Below are positions 1-8,383 of a stretch of 36,298 nucleotides of DNA, piece after piece (positions within the stretch are counted from its first letter, which is position 1; each line of letters begins with the position of its first letter). This stretch comes from Cyclobacteriaceae bacterium. Its GTDB lineage: Bacteria; Bacteroidota; Bacteroidia; Cytophagales; Cyclobacteriaceae. The notes under the pieces were generated by a model. It did not search any database. It saw nothing but the letters and a program-made list of their open reading frames with translations, and had not been told where the DNA came from. The stretch spans positions 1 to 36,298 of the forward strand of contig CATQIH010000024.1 in the NCBI GenBank assembly GCA_958296015.1. Reading direction: 5' to 3'. Both the position numbers and the translations under genes were made by a program.

Positions 1-82
1 TTCCCGGCGACCGGCTTCCCGGCGACCGGCTTCCCGGCGACCGGCTTCCCGGCGACCGGCTTCCCGGCGACCGGCTTCCCGG
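1..82. repeat. 15-bp GC-rich tandem repeat, about 5.4 copies
   Basis: Five perfect copies of TTCCCGGCGACCGGC follow one another from the window edge, then a partial copy runs into CGGACTGAAG. The array may continue to the left of the window. The unit is 15 bp, but no start codon or open gene context is visible, so it is treated as an intergenic variable-number repeat. Confidence 0.95.
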
Positions 83-120
83 ACTGAAGCCAGGAAGTTA
101 TAAACTTTGGCTTATTGCTC

Positions 121-143
121 AGTTTCAGTCACAGACTGAAACT
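121..143. other. Perfect 10-bp hairpin between two tandem arrays
   Basis: AGTTTCAGTC and GACTGAAACT form a perfect inverted repeat around a 3-nt loop (ACA). It has no T-run, so it is not a standard terminator. The word GACTGAA also appears at the right edge of both neighbouring tandem arrays (near 82 and 220), so hairpin and arrays look like parts of one repeat structure. Confidence 0.6.
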
Positions 144-148
144 AGGCG

Positions 149-218
149 GGACTACGCGTCTCGGACTACGCGTCTCGGACTACGCGTCTCGGACTACGCG
201 TCTCGGACTACGCGTCTC
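149..218. repeat. 14-bp tandem repeat, 5 copies
   Basis: Five perfect copies of GGACTACGCGTCTC run end to end, then GGACTGAAGTGAGCG. The unit length (14 bp) and sequence differ from the 15-bp array just upstream, but both stop at a GGACTGAAG word. Confidence 0.95.
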
Positions 219-305
219 GGACTGAAGTGAGCGAAGGGCTTTTTGTGTTGCTTGGTTTATGATACTTGTTCTACTATTTTAGACAATAACTATACAATCA
301 ATGCA

Positions 306-313
306 TACATTTG
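306..313 (+). promoter_or_regulatory. Possible Bacteroidota -7 box (TACATTTG)
   Basis: TACATTTG matches the Bacteroidota -7 consensus TAnnTTTG and lies about 77 nt before the start codon at 390. No clean TTTG -33 box is seen at the usual distance, so this is tentative. Confidence 0.3.
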
Positions 314-389
314 TTATCTTCGTTCCGACAAATAATCCTGCCGGAGTGCCTGCTTGCAGAAGTGACGGTCACATTTTAACCCAATACTT

Positions 390-1232
390 ATGAGATATGC
401 ACTGTTGTATTTGCTGGTTGTAGCTCCTCTCACAGCTTTTGCACAAAATGCCCTGGTACTGGAAGATACGGTTGTATCTCAGGAACTGTACGAGCGGTTT
501 CCCCGTTACCGGCTTTCGCAGGTGGGCCTTTCTATCAATACGCTGCGTGATGAGGCACTGTCGCCACTGCGTTACCAGGGATCGGGTTTTGTGGCCAACT
601 ACCAGTACTGGAAATACAAGGGAGACCGAAGGCTGGTGCAAAACAATGTAGGCTTCGATATTACGGCCTATGCAAATACAATCAATAACAACAGCATTTC
701 TGCTATTGAGTTTTCTTACCAGCATACACCCTTGTATCCGGTGGCATTGAAAGCATCTGCAAGCCGGTTGTATATAGGCTGGTTTATTCGCCCGATGTTC
801 AATATCAAAGCCCTGCCTGACAACACCAATAATGCTGTATCCTATGAATTCATCACTTCGCTGGGTGCCAGTGGATTGTTTCAGCATCGCTTCACCCTGT
901 TTCATGCGCCTGTCATCTTTTCAGAACAGCTTAGCTTTTCGCTGCTGTCGCTGGCACTTCGTCCGCAATATGCGTGGCCGGTTCCGGTGGTGGCAGAGGA
1001 AGAAGGCAGGCTGGGTGCTGACCTGCAACTGGGTTCATGGAATCGCCATTTTAGCGTGACCAACCAGGTGAGCCTGAATTTTTATACCAACAAAAAGCGC
1101 AAACGGCGGGTGATGAAGAAGGTGAGCCACCAGTTAAGCTATAGCTGGAATTTTTATACGATGCATCGCCCTGTGTTGCTACAGGATGCCAGCCATGCCC
1201 TCACCTACAGCCGTGTATTGAAAATAGATTAA
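390..1232 (+). CDS. Secreted, probable outer-membrane protein of unknown function
   Basis: A 280-residue protein. Residues 1-18 form a signal peptide (LLYLLVVAPLTAFA, then QNA), so it is exported. The rest is rich in alternating aromatic and polar residues, with short predicted strands such as YQYWKYKG and FSVTNQVSLNFYT. The C-terminus repeats this pattern (QLSYSWNFYT, ALTYSRVLK). That composition suggests a small outer-membrane beta-barrel, but no family is recognised. The S41 protease reading frame begins 35 nt downstream on the same strand, so the two are probably co-transcribed. The ATG at 390 is chosen because it begins directly at the signal peptide. The outer-membrane role is inference. 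Confidence 0.7.
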   Translation: MRYALLYLLVVAPLTAFAQNALVLEDTVVSQELYERFPRYRLSQVGLSINTLRDEALSPLRYQGSGFVANYQYWKYKGDRRLVQNNVGFDITAYANTINNNSISAIEFSYQHTPLYPVALKASASRLYIGWFIRPMFNIKALPDNTNNAVSYEFITSLGASGLFQHRFTLFHAPVIFSEQLSFSLLSLALRPQYAWPVPVVAEEEGRLGADLQLGSWNRHFSVTNQVSLNFYTNKKRKRRVMKKVSHQLSYSWNFYTMHRPVLLQDASHALTYSRVLKID

Positions 1233-1267
1233 GAAATTGCGGATTGAAAAATTAAGTATTGAATGCA

Positions 1268-2267
1268 ATGATAAAAAAGATATACCTATTGTTTGCCCTT
1301 GTCGCCCTGGCTTCCTGCGAGCAGGCACTGATCAAGCCAGATCCGGCCAGCAGTCCGGTGAGCAATTTCGACCTGCTGTGGCATACCCTTGACGAAAAGT
1401 ACTCGCTCTTTACCTACAAAAATATTGACTGGCAGAAAGTATATAATCGCTACCGTCCGCAGGTAACCGACGATATGAGCGAAAAGGCCCTTTTTGAGGT
1501 GATGGCCAACATGCTTGCCGAACTCAAAGACGGACATATTAGCCTGAAATCAGACTTTGATATCGCGCTGTATGGCGACTGGTTTCTGGACTACCCGCCC
1601 AATTACAACGCCAATATTATTGAACGTGATTACCTGGGCAAAGACTACCAGATCATCCCGCCCTTTTCTACCAAAGTGATCAATGGCGTAGGCTATATCC
1701 GCTATAGCAGCTTTCTTTCTTTGATAGACAAGGAGACGCTGGACCCCTTGCTGGAGCAATACCGTAATTTGCCAGGCATCATCATCGATATCCGCAACAA
1801 TACCGGTGGGCTGATCGGCAATGCCTCGCTGCTGGCCGAGAAGCTGGGCAAGAAGTCGGCAGGCAAGATACGGGTAGGCTATCAACGCTACAAAGCAGGC
1901 CCTGCACACGATGATTTCACCAAAGCCTTTCGGTGACGCTTGAGCCAGAGTATGACGATCAGCCTAAAGTGGTAGTACTCACCAATCGCAAAGTGTTTAG
2001 TGCTGCCAACCTGTTTGCCTCTTATATGTCGGCCTTTCCCAACGTCACCCTTATTGGCGACCGGACAGGCGGTGCTGGTGCGCCCTACAGTGCCGAGTTG
2101 TACAATGGCTGGACGTTTAGCTTCTCCAGCACACAACTGCTTGACCTGGATCAAAGCCCGATAGAAAATGGCATTGCCCCGGATATTCAAGTAGACATCC
2201 TGCAGCAGACGAGGCAAAGGGTGTAGATACCATGCTGGAAACTGCCGTCAGCTTTATCTTGAATTGA
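1268..2267 (+). pseudogene. S41-family (tail-specific-like) peptidase lipoprotein, two frameshifts
   Basis: The ATG at 1268 opens a lipoprotein signal (LLFALVALASC, lipobox Cys17). The first frame runs to 1936 and carries the S41 N-terminal and core parts (LKDGHISLK, GVGYIRYSSF, GIIIDIRNNTGG). A -1 shift near 1930 leads into VVVLTNRKVFSAANLFA, which holds the expected catalytic serine, then GDRTGGAGAP and NGIAPDIQVDIL. A second -1 shift near 2203 restores ADEAKGVDTMLETAV and the stop at 2265-2267. Both shifts would be repaired by adding one base, most simply one C in a short C run, which would give the typical DILPADEA. S41 peptidases of this type cleave unfolded or C-terminal peptides in the periplasm. 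The gene is either decayed or mis-assembled. The overlapping GTGA at 1933 is probably fortuitous. Confidence 0.8.
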
Positions 2268-2380
2268 TCGTGGAAAGGCTCGTTTCTGTCATGCATGATA
2301 CTTTGCTAAACGTATAAGATAGGTGGTGCTGCGCAATCTATATCAGGAGAAAATCGTTATATTTGAAAAAACATATAGCT

Positions 2381-2566
2381 ATGAAAGGAATTAAGTATTT
2401 GGTCGACGCAAAAAATAATAAAGTAGCCGTACAAATAGACCTTGAAAAATATGGTGAGCTTATCGAGGAATTATTAGATGTAATAGAGGCCGAAGAAGGT
2501 AAAGACGATGAAACCATTACTTTAAAAGAACTTAAGGCGGAACTTAAAAAGGAAGGAAAGCTTTGA
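2381..2566 (+). CDS. Antitoxin of a RelE/ParE-type pair
   Basis: A 61-residue acidic, helical protein beginning MKGIKYLVDAKNNKVAVQ. It resembles the small Bacteroidota antitoxins that precede RelE toxins: an N-terminal beta segment (KVAVQIDLEKYGELIEELLD) and an acidic C-terminal tail likely to wrap the toxin. The ATG at 2381 is preferred over a TTG 18 nt upstream because homologous antitoxins begin with this beta strand. Its stop codon overlaps the toxin start (TTGA at 2563-2566), the usual coupled arrangement. It probably autorepresses the operon with the toxin. The family assignment rests on pattern and context. Confidence 0.75.
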   Translation: MKGIKYLVDAKNNKVAVQIDLEKYGELIEELLDVIEAEEGKDDETITLKELKAELKKEGKL

Positions 2567-2829
2567 AATATCAAGTCGTTTTCACCAAAAAAGTATCTAA
2601 AGAAATCCGGCAGCTTAACAAAAAAGATATTCCTCTTATTGTCGAAAAAGCAGCATCTTTGGAACAAGATCCTCGCCCTGATGGTAGCAAAAAGCTAAGT
2701 GGCATCAGAGAAGACTTTTGGCGTGTCAGAGTAGGCAACTATCGGATTATTTATCTTATTGAAGATAAGATCAAGGTCGTTAAAGTCACCAAAGTAGGTC
2801 ACCGTAAAAACATCTATAAGAAAAAGTGA
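2563..2829 (+). CDS. RelE/ParE-superfamily toxin (Txe/YoeB-like mRNA interferase)
   Basis: An 88-residue basic protein. Its start is a TTG overlapping the antitoxin stop, giving translational coupling. Family features are an N-terminal strand and helix (YQVVFTKKVSKEIRQLNK), a loop with conserved residues (PRPDGSKKLSGIREDFWRVR), and the C-terminal core VGNYRIIYLIED followed by VVKVTKVGHRKNIYK. The GHR..IY ending is typical of RelE-family ribosome-dependent endoribonucleases. Length is normal, so it appears intact. Function is assigned by family. The FtsX permease gene ends 10 bp downstream on the opposite strand. Confidence 0.85.
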   Translation: MKYQVVFTKKVSKEIRQLNKKDIPLIVEKAASLEQDPRPDGSKKLSGIREDFWRVRVGNYRIIYLIEDKIKVVKVTKVGHRKNIYKKK

Positions 2830-2838
2830 TCTCAACTG

Positions 2839-5196
2839 TCATTCCGCCCGCAAAGAATCCACCGGATTGGCCAGGGCAGCTCTAACGGAATGGTAGCTTA
2901 CGGTGAGCCAGGTAATCATCAACGTCAGCAGACCAGCAGCCAGAAATACCAGCGGTGAAAGTGCGACGTGATAAGCATACTCTTTCAGAAACAGCGACAG
3001 TAGCCACCAGCTGATCGGTGTGGCAACGACAAAAGCGATCAGTACCAGCTTAGTGAAATTGCCGGAAAGCAGCGTAACCAATCCGCCAACAGATGCGCCC
3101 AGCACTTTGCGTACCCCTATCTCCTTCACCCTGCGTTCTGCCGTATAGGCAGCCAGCCCAAACAGGCCCAGACAGGAAATCAGGATGGCGATCAGGGTAA
3201 AACAAGCCGCCATCTTGCCGATCAGCGTATCAGTGCGGTACATGCGCTCAAAATCCTGATCTACAAAATTGTACTCAAAAACATAGCCCGCATCAAAGCG
3301 ATTATGCATGGCCTCCAGGCTTGCCAGCGCCTGCTGGGCTTCTCCTGCTTTGGTGCGCACCATCGTCATCCATGCGTTCGTAGGTTTCAACATGATAAAA
3401 AGTGGCTCAATAGCCTCATGCAGATCGCCGCTGTGAAAATCCTTGACCACACCAATGATCTGCATATCATGCTCATCCCAAAGCCGCACCTGCTGCCCGA
3501 TGGGATCTTTCAGGCCCATACGGCGCGCAGCTTCTTCATTAATGAGCAGGCTGGCAGTATCGGTGGCATACTTTTCAGAAAAATCACGTCCTTCTGCCAG
3601 TTGGATACCCGTAGTTTCCAGAAAATCATAGCCTGCCCGCATATTTTGAAACAAGACTACCTGGTTTGGGTCTTTGCCTTCCCAAGCTACATCGCCTGTG
3701 GAATTACTTACCTGCAAAGGATTTTGATCAGAAAGCGTCACCGACTGAATGCCCGGCTGGGTAAGCAATTCCGCTTTATAAGCATCAAATTGAGCTTGTA
3801 TGTTCGGCGTGGTAGGAAAATAGATGAGGTTTTCGCGGTCTATACCTAACTCTTTGTTTTTGATAAACTGTATTTGCTGGTATACGACCACGGTGGCAGC
3901 AATCAGCATCATAGACAGCACAAACTGAAAAACGACCAGTCCCTGACGTAGTGTAGCTCCTTTTGCGCCCAGCTTGAAGGTGCCTTTCAGAATATTCACC
4001 GCATTGAACGACGATAGAAAGAATGCAGGATACATACCCGCCAGCAGGCCAGTGATCAGCACAACGCCTGCAAGTGACAGCAGGAACGCCGGACTGGCAA
4101 AGGGTATGTCCATCTGCTTATCTGTCAATTGGTTAAACCAGGGCAGCAGCAGTTCTGTCACCAGGATAGACAGCATGGTTGCCACGCTGACCAGCATCAC
4201 AGACTCTGCCAGAAACTGCCTGATCAGCCCGCTTTTCTGTGCGCCTATCACTTTTCGCACGCCTACTTCTTTAGACCGTTGAGACGAGCGGGCAGTAACC
4301 AGGTTCATAAAATTGATACAGGCCACCAGTAGAATAAAACCCGCGATGATCATAAATAACCTGACGAAGATGATACGCCCTCCGGCCTGTTGACCATTCT
4401 CGAAGTTGGCATAAAGGTGTGCATTGGAGAAAGGGTGCAGAAACAATTCTACAGGAGACTGGTCTTTATACTTTTTTATAAAGTCTTTGATTTTGACATT
4501 CACTGCTTTGGCATCCGCTTGCTCGTCCAGCATTACATAGGTAGGAATGCTGTTGTTGCTCCATTCCTGGAGCCAGTCATTTTCCTGGTAATAGCCTTCA
4601 AAAGGGATCAGAAAATCAAAGTCTATGGTAGAATTGGCCGGAATCTCCTGAAGTACGCCCGTAACCGTATAATCTTTTTTATTTTCAATGCGAATGGCTT
4701 TTCCCATCGCCTCTTTTGCACTGCCAAAGTACTTTTCCGCCAGTTTTTCGGAGATAACAATCGCATACTTATCATTCAAAGCAGTTTGAGCATCACCTGC
4801 TACCAGGGGAAAAGTAAACATCGTAAGAAAATCCGGATCTGCATAAGTACCCGATTCTTTGATGATCTTATCACCTACGGTAAATTGCAACTGCTCTTTC
4901 CCGCTGGTACGGGTGGCATGGGTAATTTCCGGAATTTCTGCCTTCAAAGCCTCAGCCAAAGGGCCAGGTGTAACAGGAAAGGTATAAATATCCCCGGAAT
5001 ACGCCTGGTTTTCCATCACGCTGTAAAGCTGCTTGCCGTTTTGATGAAATCCATCATAGCTCAGTTCGTCTACCACCCAAAGCATAATCATTAGGCTGGT
5101 GGCAAGGCCAATCGTCAAGCCGGCGAGGTTCAGGAAAGTGAAGCCTTTTTGTTTCCAATGGCTGCGAAACGCGGTAAGCAGGTAGTTGCTGAACAT
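2839..5196 (-). CDS. MacB/FtsX-type ABC transporter permease
   Basis: A 785-residue inner-membrane protein with two tandem halves. Each half has a large extracytoplasmic MacB-type domain (about residues 45-260 and 450-640) and an FtsX permease block (about 280-420 and 660-780). Diagnostic pieces are the N-terminal KQKGFTFLNLAGLTIGLA, and the repeated RxKEVGVRKVIGA (first half) and RRVKEIGVRKVLGAS (second half). An ATG 27 codons upstream at 5277 is open, but 5196 places the usual short cytoplasmic segment directly before TM1. In Bacteroidota such permeases usually work with separate MacB-type ATPases in efflux or lipoprotein and envelope signalling. No ATPase is adjacent here, so the substrate is unknown. 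Confidence 0.92.
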   Translation of the reverse strand: MFSNYLLTAFRSHWKQKGFTFLNLAGLTIGLATSLMIMLWVVDELSYDGFHQNGKQLYSVMENQAYSGDIYTFPVTPGPLAEALKAEIPEITHATRTSGKEQLQFTVGDKIIKESGTYADPDFLTMFTFPLVAGDAQTALNDKYAIVISEKLAEKYFGSAKEAMGKAIRIENKKDYTVTGVLQEIPANSTIDFDFLIPFEGYYQENDWLQEWSNNSIPTYVMLDEQADAKAVNVKIKDFIKKYKDQSPVELFLHPFSNAHLYANFENGQQAGGRIIFVRLFMIIAGFILLVACINFMNLVTARSSQRSKEVGVRKVIGAQKSGLIRQFLAESVMLVSVATMLSILVTELLLPWFNQLTDKQMDIPFASPAFLLSLAGVVLITGLLAGMYPAFFLSSFNAVNILKGTFKLGAKGATLRQGLVVFQFVLSMMLIAATVVVYQQIQFIKNKELGIDRENLIYFPTTPNIQAQFDAYKAELLTQPGIQSVTLSDQNPLQVSNSTGDVAWEGKDPNQVVLFQNMRAGYDFLETTGIQLAEGRDFSEKYATDTASLLINEEAARRMGLKDPIGQQVRLWDEHDMQIIGVVKDFHSGDLHEAIEPLFIMLKPTNAWMTMVRTKAGEAQQALASLEAMHNRFDAGYVFEYNFVDQDFERMYRTDTLIGKMAACFTLIAILISCLGLFGLAAYTAERRVKEIGVRKVLGASVGGLVTLLSGNFTKLVLIAFVVATPISWWLLSLFLKEYAYHVALSPLVFLAAGLLTLMITWLTVSYHSVRAALANPVDSLRAE

Positions 5197-5294
5197 AAGC
5201 GTGAAATTTGATATAGCAAAACCGTAGTCAAGGACAATGCCAGGAGAAAAAGGCGCATGCCACTGGCTGTAGCGCATCTATGGGCTTTGTGCAA

Positions 5295-5310
5295 TGTCCG
5301 CTTATGGACA
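5295..5310. promoter_or_regulatory. Possible operator, TGTCC-N6-GGACA
   Basis: A 5-bp perfect inverted repeat separated by six bases, about 100 nt upstream of the permease start on its strand. The shape is that of a dimeric regulator site, but the arms are short and chance cannot be excluded. Confidence 0.25.
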
Positions 5311-5402
5311 AAAGAGTGTGCGTTTTCGGGCAGGGGAATGTGGGTTTAGGGATTAGGCGACCGTCGCGCGGTGTTGGGTTTTAGGTCTTGGAGAAATGTT
5401 AT

Positions 5403-6026
5403 TTATACAGCTTCGTTGATGCTAAGTGTTTCTACTTGAAACCTCTTTTTAATGATCATCATTTTTGTTTTCTCTATTTTCTGTCTTTTTCCTGTTTCCA
5501 ATATCTCTGCTGAATCTATAGCGGATATGTCACTATCAGTTGCTTGTTCTAAATTTTTAAGTATTTGCAAGACAATTTTTTGCAGTTGTTCTCCTTTTTC
5601 AGGCCATAGCACAGATGCATAATACATAGTGTCATCGTATTTGGATAGGCTATTGACAACTTCGTAATAACTAGCGAAAGGTATGTGGTTTTCTATCCTG
5701 GATTGCTGTTCCAAATCTTTGAGGGACTCTATTGCAACATCTGCTCTCATATCAACCATCTTCTTGCGTGTAGCAGTATCTGATGGTTGGAGTTTAGGTA
5801 TACCTAAAAACTTTTCTATAGGAAGCAAATTAAAAGCTTCCAGATAGTCTCTTTTTGTTTGCTCAGCATATTTCTCCTGTCTTTTCTTTTCTATATAGTT
5901 ATTCACATCATTCCGGATCTGAATAAGCGTTTCCCGATCACGTTTTCTCTCTGTAATCAGCCGATACAATGAATATAGTCCTATTGTGAAAGCTATCGTA
6001 ATAATAGCTAATGTGAAAGTACTCAT
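5403..6026 (-). CDS. Membrane-anchored coiled-coil protein of unknown function
   Basis: A 207-residue protein. Residues 5-23 form one transmembrane segment (LAIITIAFTIGLYSLYRLI), followed by a charged stretch (ITERKRDRETLIQIRND) and long amphipathic helices to about residue 75. The remainder is helical and charged, with a basic patch (KRQKIEKTKMMIIKKR) near the C-terminus. It has no recognised catalytic motif. The orientation is probably N-out with the bulk in the cytoplasm, following the positive-inside rule. It lies 46 nt downstream of the DgkA gene start region on the same strand. Its base composition is lower in GC than its neighbours. I do not recognise the family. Confidence 0.65.
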   Translation of the reverse strand: MSTFTLAIITIAFTIGLYSLYRLITERKRDRETLIQIRNDVNNYIEKKRQEKYAEQTKRDYLEAFNLLPIEKFLGIPKLQPSDTATRKKMVDMRADVAIESLKDLEQQSRIENHIPFASYYEVVNSLSKYDDTMYYASVLWPEKGEQLQKIVLQILKNLEQATDSDISAIDSAEILETGKRQKIEKTKMMIIKKRFQVETLSINEAV

Positions 6027-6072
6027 AGCTTTTTTGTTTTAGTGAATAGCTTGCTCTACCTTTCTAAGTTCC

Positions 6073-6468
6073 TCAATGAAGTATACTATTAATCCACGCC
6101 AGCACATGCGGCACAAATACCAGCAGGCCAATCACTATGGAACCGGCGGCGCAGATGAGGACTGCTCCTGCCGATACATCTTTGGCTTTTTTGACGATCG
6201 GGTGAAAGTTGGGGCTGCTCACATCACACAAAAACTCAAAGGCGGTGTTAAGCGATTCTGCCATCCATACCGACATGATGGCGACGGTCAGTAAGGCCCA
6301 CTCCAGCGCGTTGATCTGAAAAAACAGGCCCACAGCCACTACGGCAATCGTGAGGGCCAGGTGTACCCAGGCATTGTGCTGGGTGCGCAACATCAGCCAG
6401 ATGCCCTCGCAGGCATACCCAATGCTTCTGATTCTGCCCTTAAACGTAAAACGATGCTTTTCTTCCAT
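6073..6468 (-). CDS. dgkA: Diacylglycerol/undecaprenol kinase family protein
   Basis: A 131-residue integral membrane kinase that transfers the gamma-phosphate of ATP to a lipid alcohol, either diacylglycerol or undecaprenol, at the inner membrane. Three transmembrane helices are visible (about 35-52, 56-72, 97-120). The family signature is clear: E71-S-L-N74-T-A-F-E78, aligning with the catalytic Glu/Asn/Glu of E. coli DgkA, and KKAKDVSAGAVLI further on. The ATG at 6468 is chosen over one three codons upstream because EEKHRFTFKGR begins the usual amphipathic surface helix. In Bacteroidota the substrate cannot be told from sequence. It probably supports phosphatidic acid recycling or undecaprenyl phosphate supply. 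Confidence 0.9.
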   Translation of the reverse strand: MEEKHRFTFKGRIRSIGYACEGIWLMLRTQHNAWVHLALTIAVVAVGLFFQINALEWALLTVAIMSVWMAESLNTAFEFLCDVSSPNFHPIVKKAKDVSAGAVLICAAGSIVIGLLVFVPHVLAWINSILH

Positions 6469-6523
6469 ATGCTGCAAAAGTACGCATCTCTACCATGTTG
6501 ATCTTTTACTTTTCTGAATTTTA

Positions 6524-6616
6524 TCATGTCGCCTCCGTTTTGTCTATCGCCTGCTGGCCACTTTCGGCGCGATAGTGCAGGGCATCTACGATCAGCATAA
6601 AGCCTGTTAGAAAAGG
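6524..6616 (-). other. Short open remnant upstream of dgkA; no supported gene in 6469-6742
   Basis: The 274-bp gap between dgkA and the GNAT gene has a 30-codon open stretch on the minus strand. It would encode a hydrophobic start (FLTGFMLIVDALHY) and a polar tail, ending at a TGA just before dgkA. It begins after a stop and has no convincing start. It could be the tail of a lost membrane-protein gene. Very uncertain. Confidence 0.15.
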
Positions 6617-6742
6617 TCAACGAGAGCAGCCTGTTCAGGCTTTGGCTTCAAAAAAAATTTCTACAAATCAATTTGCAGGATAAGTTGTTTACCTTGCAAA
6701 GGTAAGAGATTCTGACACTAAATACACTGAAAGATTACTTCA

Positions 6743-7288
6743 ATGGATACAATCAAAGATGTAGGCGAGGTGTTGCTGGAGCTGGATGATGTGATCATCA
6801 GGCGATGGATGGCTGGTGACGAACCTTCGCTGGCCGCGAATGCCAACAATATCAAGATATGGCGCAACATCAGAGATCGGTTTCCGCATCCCTATACCCG
6901 CAAAGATGCGGCCCTGTGGGTTAGGATTGCCAACTCAGACAAAACCATGCTTAACCTGGCCATTGTGTATGAAGGCACCGCCATTGGTGCCGTAGGGATG
7001 CTCTTCAAGAACGATGTATACCGCTATACTGCCGAGGTAGGCTACTGGCTCGGAGAAGATTACTGGGGGCGGGGCATTGCCACCCGCGCCGTGAAAACCC
7101 TCACCGATTTTGTCTTTGCCAACTTCGATACCATCCGTATCTATGCTGGCATATTCGAATACAACGAAGCGTCTGCTCGGGTGCTGGAAAAGGCAGGTTA
7201 CCACCTGGAGGCCCGCCTAAAACAGAACGTCACCAAAGAAGGCACCACCTATGATGAACTCATCTATGCCATTTACCGGCCATCATAA
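6743..7288 (+). CDS. GNAT-family N-acetyltransferase (RimJ/RimL-like)
   Basis: A 181-residue cytoplasmic acetyltransferase of the RimJ/RimL branch, which uses acetyl-CoA to acetylate an amine, often a protein N-terminus or small molecule. Visible motifs are IIRRWMAGDEPSLAANANN at the N-terminus, GYWLGEDYWGRGIATRAV (acetyl-CoA-binding motif A, about residues 94-111), and NEASARVLEKAGYHLEARL (motif B, about 141-159). The C-terminal DELIYAIYR is usual for this branch. The ATG at 6743 gives a full-length product. The gene stands alone between dgkA and a repeat-rich gap. The true substrate is unknown. Confidence 0.9.
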   Translation: MDTIKDVGEVLLELDDVIIRRWMAGDEPSLAANANNIKIWRNIRDRFPHPYTRKDAALWVRIANSDKTMLNLAIVYEGTAIGAVGMLFKNDVYRYTAEVGYWLGEDYWGRGIATRAVKTLTDFVFANFDTIRIYAGIFEYNEASARVLEKAGYHLEARLKQNVTKEGTTYDELIYAIYRPS

Positions 7289-7460
7289 TATAGATGAACT
7301 TTATCTAGCTATTAAAATGAAAACGTCTTTGATTTCAGCAATTAAAATAAGCCTAGATGAGGAAGCAATACTTCAGTACTTTTTCAAATTGAATCAGCTA
7401 AAGCATATCTAAATACATTCTTCGCCATGCGGGCGGGCATTACAAATGCCTAAAAAGATC

Positions 7461-7482
7461 AGGTCGCATGAATATGCGACCT
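7461..7482. repeat. Perfect 9-bp hairpin (AGGTCGCAT/ATGCGACCT)
   Basis: AGGTCGCAT, a 4-nt loop and ATGCGACCT form a perfect stem. It sits in the 412-bp gap 7289-7700, which holds several other short palindromes (CTAGCTTAGCTAG, GCATTTAAATGC) but no supported gene. It is not followed by a T-run. Confidence 0.5.
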
Positions 7483-7553
7483 AGCTTAGCTAGGACCTAG
7501 CAATAGGTAGAGCTAGTAGCTGGAGCGCATTTAAATGCGTCTTCACCTTCAAA

Positions 7554-7625
7554 GGGCATTCCATGCTGGGGCATTCCATGCTGGGGCATTCCATGCTGGG
7601 GCATTCCATGCTGGGGCATTGAATA
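7554..7625. repeat. 15-bp tandem repeat, about 4.5 copies
   Basis: The unit CCATGCTGGGGCATT repeats perfectly four times across 7561-7620, with a partial unit on each side. The period is 15 bp, as in the array at 1-82, although the sequences are unrelated. No gene overlaps it. Confidence 0.95.
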
Positions 7626-7700
7626 CGTTCTTCATCTTACAGGGCATGGTACCAAATACCTTTCAATACCTTCGCACCCCGACGTAACAAACCTGGGCCT

Positions 7701-8348
7701 CTACTTCTTCCCCTTCACGATTTTACCCAAAGCCTCTAGGTATTGTGGGTTATCTTTCAGGGCAAGTTTGGCCACATACATAAACTCCTGCATCCACTCA
7801 TCCAGCTCGCGCGATACCTTGTTGCGCTGCCGCGTAGCTTCCTGTGCATGAGATTTGCTCATAGACTGCGCCACCCGGTAATCCTGTATGGCCTCGAGCA
7901 TGGCTTTCACCTGCTCCACTTCTTCCTGCGTGATGTTGTAGCTGGCCAGTATGTCGGCCACACGCTCATAGTTGAAGTAAAAAGAGCCTACCTGGTCGAG
8001 CCAGTTAGGTAAAGCCTGGTGGCGTTCGCCTTCCAGTTTGAGCAAATCCCAAAAGTTGCTATGATCTTCCAGGGCTATCCTGGCCAGTTTCAGGTGCTTA
8101 ATATAGATTTTGTCTACCTGCTTGCGCTCGCTCTTAATATCTTTGGTCGCTTTCTTCTGCATACCAATATGATCGAAGTGCTTTGTATCCCATATACGCA
8201 CACTACCCAGTTTGTTTTTAGCCTCCTGCATTCTGGTTTCATCATAGCCAAACCTTGCCATGTTGGCGGCAATTCCTTCATGTTGCAGCGTAGCCTCTAC
8301 GGCCAGGTATACCCATTCTTTTTTCTGTTCTTTGTTTTTGTTATCCAT
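7701..8348 (-). CDS. Helical protein of unknown function, copy 1 of a duplicated module
   Basis: A 215-residue, strongly charged, almost wholly helical protein without signal peptide or membrane segment, so probably cytoplasmic. It begins MDNKNKEQKKEWVYLAVEA and ends GKIVKGKK. Two long amphipathic stretches (about residues 40-95 and 130-190) could form a helical bundle. A second copy at 26163-26810 differs at only three residues by my reading (I/T in DKIY-x-KH, E/D and D/H in NY-x-RVA-x-ILAS). It has no transposase, nuclease or helix-turn-helix signature that I recognise. Its upstream side faces an exact 42-bp-period array that is duplicated with it. The retention of both intact reading frames suggests function, or a recent duplication. 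Confidence 0.85.
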   Translation of the reverse strand: MDNKNKEQKKEWVYLAVEATLQHEGIAANMARFGYDETRMQEAKNKLGSVRIWDTKHFDHIGMQKKATKDIKSERKQVDKIYIKHLKLARIALEDHSNFWDLLKLEGERHQALPNWLDQVGSFYFNYERVADILASYNITQEEVEQVKAMLEAIQDYRVAQSMSKSHAQEATRQRNKVSRELDEWMQEFMYVAKLALKDNPQYLEALGKIVKGKK

Positions 8349-8383
8349 TATTCTATGGTTTATGTGAAAAATATGAACAGCAG

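Noticed and set aside
1930-1940. Programmed -1 frameshift or stop-start coupling (GTGA) in the S41 gene
   Set aside because: There is no slippery heptamer, and a second unrelated frame change near 2203 also has to be explained. Two single-base losses are simpler.
6393-6620. 75-codon minus-strand ORF overlapping the start of dgkA
   Set aside because: It is out of frame with dgkA and overlaps its well-supported 5' end, with no family features.
7701-8348. Transposase for the duplicated module
   Set aside because: No DDE, HUH, serine- or tyrosine-recombinase motif is visible, and the module has no terminal inverted repeats.
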